In this document: in pieces, positions 61,754-64,000 of the stretch
Layout of the letters: every line of letters begins with the position of its first letter
Position numbering within the stretch: position 1 is the first letter of the stretch
Assembly (NCBI RefSeq): GCF_900156415.1
Contig: NZ_FTNM01000006.1
Location: 362,255 to 426,254, forward strand
Direction of reading: 5' to 3'
Source: Pontibacter lucknowensis
GTDB lineage: Bacteria > Bacteroidota > Bacteroidia > Cytophagales > Hymenobacteraceae
Length of the DNA stretch: 64,000 bases
Program-made: the position numbers and the translations under genes
The notes under the pieces: generated by a model
Told to the model about the DNA's origin: nothing
What the model saw: the letters and a program-made list of their open reading frames with translations, nothing else
Database searches by the model: none

Positions 61754-62137
61754 TTAAACCTTGCTTTGCTCCATGTAGGGCTGCCAGTTCACGATCAGCA
61801 CCTTCTCCTCAGGCAGGAGCATATATCCATAGTCATAGCAGAGATGGTAAGTGTTTCCCTTCTGGGTGCGGTAAACCTGTGTCAGGTATCGGAAATCAAA
61901 GCCTGCCAGCTCCAGGTACTGGCGAGGGAGGGTGGTCTTACCCTGCGGACTGAGCTGCTTGAGGATGCTGCGGTTCTTTCTTAGCGCGGCGTTAGTTTGG
62001 AGAATCCTGCGTTCGTGTTGGTTCTGTAGTTTGACTGTGTTGTTGGCCAGGTGGCGGCAGGAGTCAGAGCAGTAGCGCTTATCGCTTCTGCCCACGATGG
62101 CTGTTCCGCACTGAGTGCATGTTCTGGCTTGGCTCAT
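61754..62137 (-). CDS. Zinc-ribbon protein of unknown function
   Basis: A 127-residue protein. Its start ARTCTQCGTAIVGRSDKRYC ending in CSDSCR forms a treble-clef zinc finger; the middle is basic (KLQNQHERRILQTNAALRKN) and the C-terminus beta-rich (YHLCYDYGYMLLPEEKVLIV). It may bind nucleic acid. It reads away from the recombinase gene across the iterated motif at 62141-62192 and could be linked to it, but no known partner family was recognised. Confidence 0.65.
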   Translation of the reverse strand: MSQARTCTQCGTAIVGRSDKRYCSDSCRHLANNTVKLQNQHERRILQTNAALRKNRSILKQLSPQGKTTLPRQYLELAGFDFRYLTQVYRTQKGNTYHLCYDYGYMLLPEEKVLIVNWQPYMEQSKV

Positions 62138-62140
62138 AAC

Positions 62141-62192
62141 TTACCCGCGTTTGTACTCGCGTATATCCGTGTATACTCGCGTAATAACACGG
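62141..62192. promoter_or_regulatory. Iterated CGCGTA/CGTGTA motif in the divergent promoter
   Basis: The units CCGCGTTTGTA, CTCGCGTATAT, CCGTGTATA, CTCGCGTAATA and ACACGG follow one another at about 10-11 bases, i.e. one helix turn. TACTCGCGTA itself occurs twice. Such phased repeats suggest cooperative binding of a regulator, possibly the zinc-ribbon protein or the recombinase. Confidence 0.5.
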
Positions 62193-62243
62193 CTACGGTT
62201 TAGAAAGGTTTTACTTTTGCCTTCAGTAACTATCTCATTTACC

Positions 62244-63698
62244 ATGGCTTATCCCGATCAACAACCTATTTTGTACCTGAACCCGCTAGAGCACGCAGGC
62301 AGGGCTTATATTCGTATCTGGCACAAGCCCAACCCCTTCCTCTCCAAACGACTGAAGGAGGCTGGCTGGATCAAGTACAGCAAAACCTACAAGTGCTTTG
62401 TGATGCACCGCAGCAGCCAGGCCATCGAAATGACACACCAGCACTTCCAGGGGCTGGCCAAAGTTGATACACGGTATTTATATCGGCCCAGGCGCCTGCG
62501 CCCGGCGGAAGGAGCCGTTATACTGCAACAGGACAGGCAGCTGGCAGAGCCACTGGGAAAGGCGCCTGCACGTCCCGTCGTGCGCCTGCAGCCCCTGGAA
62601 CACCAGGGCAGGCCGTATGTACAACTCAGCTACCAGTACAACCAGGAAATCTATACCTGCCTGAAGCAAAGCAAAGTGGCCAGGTGGCTGCAAGACATGC
62701 AGTGCTTTGTCACCGGCACCGAAAGCAATAGTCTCCACAGGCTTCTAACGGAGCTGGAGGGGGTAGCCCAGGTGTGGCTGGCGCAGACCATGCAGGTAAA
62801 GGACATGGCCCTGCAGGCCCGGCTCTGGGAACAATGCTACCTAAAGGGCGACGGCTATATTGCCTGCCCGCTTCCCTACGTGGAGAAGCTGTTTCTGCTG
62901 AATTACAGCCTCAGTACCATCCGCACCTATCACAGCCTGCTCCTGCGCTTTCTGAACGCGCACAAGGCCAGCGGGCTGGAGGGCATACACGCCTTTTCAG
63001 AAGAGGCCATTAACCACTACCACCGCCAGATGGTGCAGGCCGGCACCTATTCCGTGTCGTTTGTGAACCAGTCGATCAACGCGGTGAAGTTCTACTACCA
63101 GCGCGTGCTGCTGCGGCACGAGGTGCAGCTGGGCCAGGTGGAGCGGCCCGAGAAGCCCGAGCGCCTGCCCCAGGTCCTGAGCAAACAGGACGTGCTCAAA
63201 ATCCTGTCCGTGACCGAGAACCTCAAGCACCGCTGCATGCTTCAGTTGCTATACGCGGGAGGCCTGCGCATCGGTGAGGTGATCAACCTGAAGCTGACGG
63301 ACGTGCAGTCAGAACGTAACCTGCTGCTGATCCGTGGGGGCAAAGGCAAGAAAGACCGCACCACGCTGCTCTCCCAAAAGCTGCTTGAAAGTCTTCGGGC
63401 CTATTACAAACAGTACAGGCCCAAGGTGTGGCTCTTTGAGGGGCAGACGGGCGGGCAGTACACGGTGGAGAGCATCCGCAGCGTGTTCAGAGCCAGCAAG
63501 GAGAAGGCGGGCGTGAAAGCACCCGCCACGCCACATACCCTGCGCCATTCTTTTGCCACTCACCTGCTGGAGCAGGGAACAGATTTAAGGTATATCCAGG
63601 TGCTGCTGGGACATCGGAGCAGCAAGACCACCGAGATCTACACCCACATCACCACCCATGCGCTGGATAAAATTGTCAGCCCGTTGGATAATCTCTAG
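62244..63698 (+). CDS. Tyrosine recombinase with duplicated N-terminal module, IntI-like C-terminus
   Basis: A 484-residue site-specific recombinase. The catalytic domain has Arg 342 in GGLRIGEVINLKLTDV, Lys in GGKGKKDRTTLL, HTLRHSFATHLLEQG, GHRSSKTT and nucleophile Tyr in EIYTHI; it ends SPLDNL, like integron integrases and their Xer-like relatives. A core-binding domain precedes it. Residues 9-80 and 112-182 are two copies of an extra module (LNPLEHAGRAYIRI and LQPLEHQGRPYVQL; CFVMHRSS and CFVTGTES), which is unusual. The start at 62244 is chosen because the residues before it do not look like coding sequence. An attC-like hairpin begins 16 bases after the stop. Confidence 0.88.
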   Translation: MAYPDQQPILYLNPLEHAGRAYIRIWHKPNPFLSKRLKEAGWIKYSKTYKCFVMHRSSQAIEMTHQHFQGLAKVDTRYLYRPRRLRPAEGAVILQQDRQLAEPLGKAPARPVVRLQPLEHQGRPYVQLSYQYNQEIYTCLKQSKVARWLQDMQCFVTGTESNSLHRLLTELEGVAQVWLAQTMQVKDMALQARLWEQCYLKGDGYIACPLPYVEKLFLLNYSLSTIRTYHSLLLRFLNAHKASGLEGIHAFSEEAINHYHRQMVQAGTYSVSFVNQSINAVKFYYQRVLLRHEVQLGQVERPEKPERLPQVLSKQDVLKILSVTENLKHRCMLQLLYAGGLRIGEVINLKLTDVQSERNLLLIRGGKGKKDRTTLLSQKLLESLRAYYKQYRPKVWLFEGQTGGQYTVESIRSVFRASKEKAGVKAPATPHTLRHSFATHLLEQGTDLRYIQVLLGHRSSKTTEIYTHITTHALDKIVSPLDNL

Positions 63699-63713
63699 CA
63701 ATCACCTATATTA

Positions 63714-63848
63714 GCTTAACGATATAGACTCATGCGCACCACAGCCACAAGTAACAGATCCAGCAAGCAAATGAGCGCGAATGCGCGCTGTAGCAACTGC
63801 GCACATAGTGCAGATAAGCGTATGTTGTCGTATATACTATAGTTAAAT
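63714..63848. other. attC-like recombination site (imperfect hairpin with integron core sites)
   Basis: Left end GCTTAAC fits the integron core RYYYAAC and right end GTTAAAT fits GTTRRRY, 135 bases apart, in the size range of attC sites. The flanking arms pair imperfectly: TTAAC, ATATA, GAC, CAT and CGC occur in order from the left, and in the same order in the reverse complement from the right, with small bulges. Inside are further short stems (AGCGCG-AATG-CGCGCT; CTGCGC-N5-GTGCAG). It lies immediately downstream of the IntI-like recombinase gene. Confidence 0.4.
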
Positions 63849-64000
63849 CCGTCATTGGGATTATTTTCAAATTTTAAAATGGCGAAGCTTTCAGGCTTTA
63901 CCGGCGGGGAGGAATCACAGGCTATAAAAAAGGGAATGCCTGCAGAAGAGCCAAAGGCATAAATGGAGTTTAGGCCGGCAAGTCTTGCGGCGGCGTTGCC
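63716..64000 (-). CDS. Partial reading frame entering the attC-like site (possible cassette gene)
   Basis: The minus strand is open from the window end to TAA at 63716-63718, 94 residues. The part furthest from the site (NAAARLAGLNSIYAFGSSAG then PESFAILKFENNPNDGFNY) looks like protein; the last 35 residues overlap the hairpin and are low in information (CAQLLQRAFALICLLDLL). This is the layout of a gene-cassette gene running into its attC. Weak evidence: it could also be noncoding. Confidence 0.3.
   Translation of the reverse strand, partial: GNAAARLAGLNSIYAFGSSAGIPFFIACDSSPPVKPESFAILKFENNPNDGFNYSIYDNIRLSALCAQLLQRAFALICLLDLLLVAVVRMSLYR

Noticed and set aside
63883..63963. Small plus-strand frame of 27 codons (ATG near 63879)
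   Set aside because: No hydrophobic or domain pattern and no promoter; the opposite strand has a longer open frame.

Overview
The window reads as chromosomal DNA of a Bacteroidota bacterium, most likely Cytophagales/Hymenobacteraceae (Pontibacter-like; the genus is inference). Evidence: type IX secretion C-terminal sorting domains on two secreted proteins, Bacteroidota-type promoters (TTG about 19 bases before TAnnTTTG), Sec-type clade II NosZ with a NosB/L/D/F/Y-like neighbourhood, and DUF4153 and winged-helix membrane operons common in this phylum. A six-base word, GGTATA/TATACC (usually inside CAGGTATAG), is scattered through almost every native gene far above chance.

Layout. 1-3.6 kb: nitrogen-oxide stress genes on the minus strand (heme-copper-oxidase-like membrane protein, DUF1858-DUF2249 protein, hemerythrin, DUF2249-Ric iron-sulfur repair protein). 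3.8-7.1 kb: B12-dependent ribonucleotide reductase. 7.3-11.5 kb: an AT-rich accessory island with a controller, adenine methylase and AlwI-like endonuclease, then a HigBA-like toxin-antitoxin pair set between a full membrane gene and a duplicated fragment of its 3' end. 11.5-13.9 kb: that membrane protein, a lipoprotein and a thioredoxin-like protein on the minus strand. 14-18.3 kb: proline dehydrogenase, an unrecognised 601-residue protein, a QueD-like enzyme and a small lipoprotein.

18.4-31.6 kb is the centrepiece: two complete tandem seven-gene nitrous oxide reductase operons (cytochrome c, nosZ, membrane protein, nosL, nosD, nosF, nosY), both on the minus strand. They are followed by a cupin protein, a small Cys-containing protein, an outer-membrane beta-barrel protein and a quinol-dependent nitric oxide reductase (to 36.1 kb). 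Together these give NO to N2O to N2 reduction plus NO damage repair. Three of these transcription units share a promoter-proximal operator, AAAAGA-N8-TCTTTT, and two of them also carry a TGAC-N4-GTCA-type box at identical spacing.

36.5-48 kb: secreted T9SS glucose/sorbosone dehydrogenase-like protein, a hypothetical protein, an M28 peptidase, a short alpha-glucan phosphorylase and a subtilisin-like protease. 48.5-56.5 kb: acetyltransferase, pirin, response regulator, STAS protein, a striking disordered Ser/Tyr/Gly-rich protein, then cyanophycin synthetase and isoaspartyl peptidase. 56.5-60.2 kb: a membrane-protein operon with its own winged-helix repressor and two identical operators. 60.3-61.7 kb: ferredoxin reductase and 2Fe-2S ferredoxin. 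61.7-64 kb: a zinc-ribbon protein, a tyrosine recombinase whose C-terminus resembles integron integrases, and directly after it a 135-base attC-like imperfect hairpin bordering a partial minus-strand reading frame. I saw no tRNA, rRNA, CRISPR array or insertion sequence.
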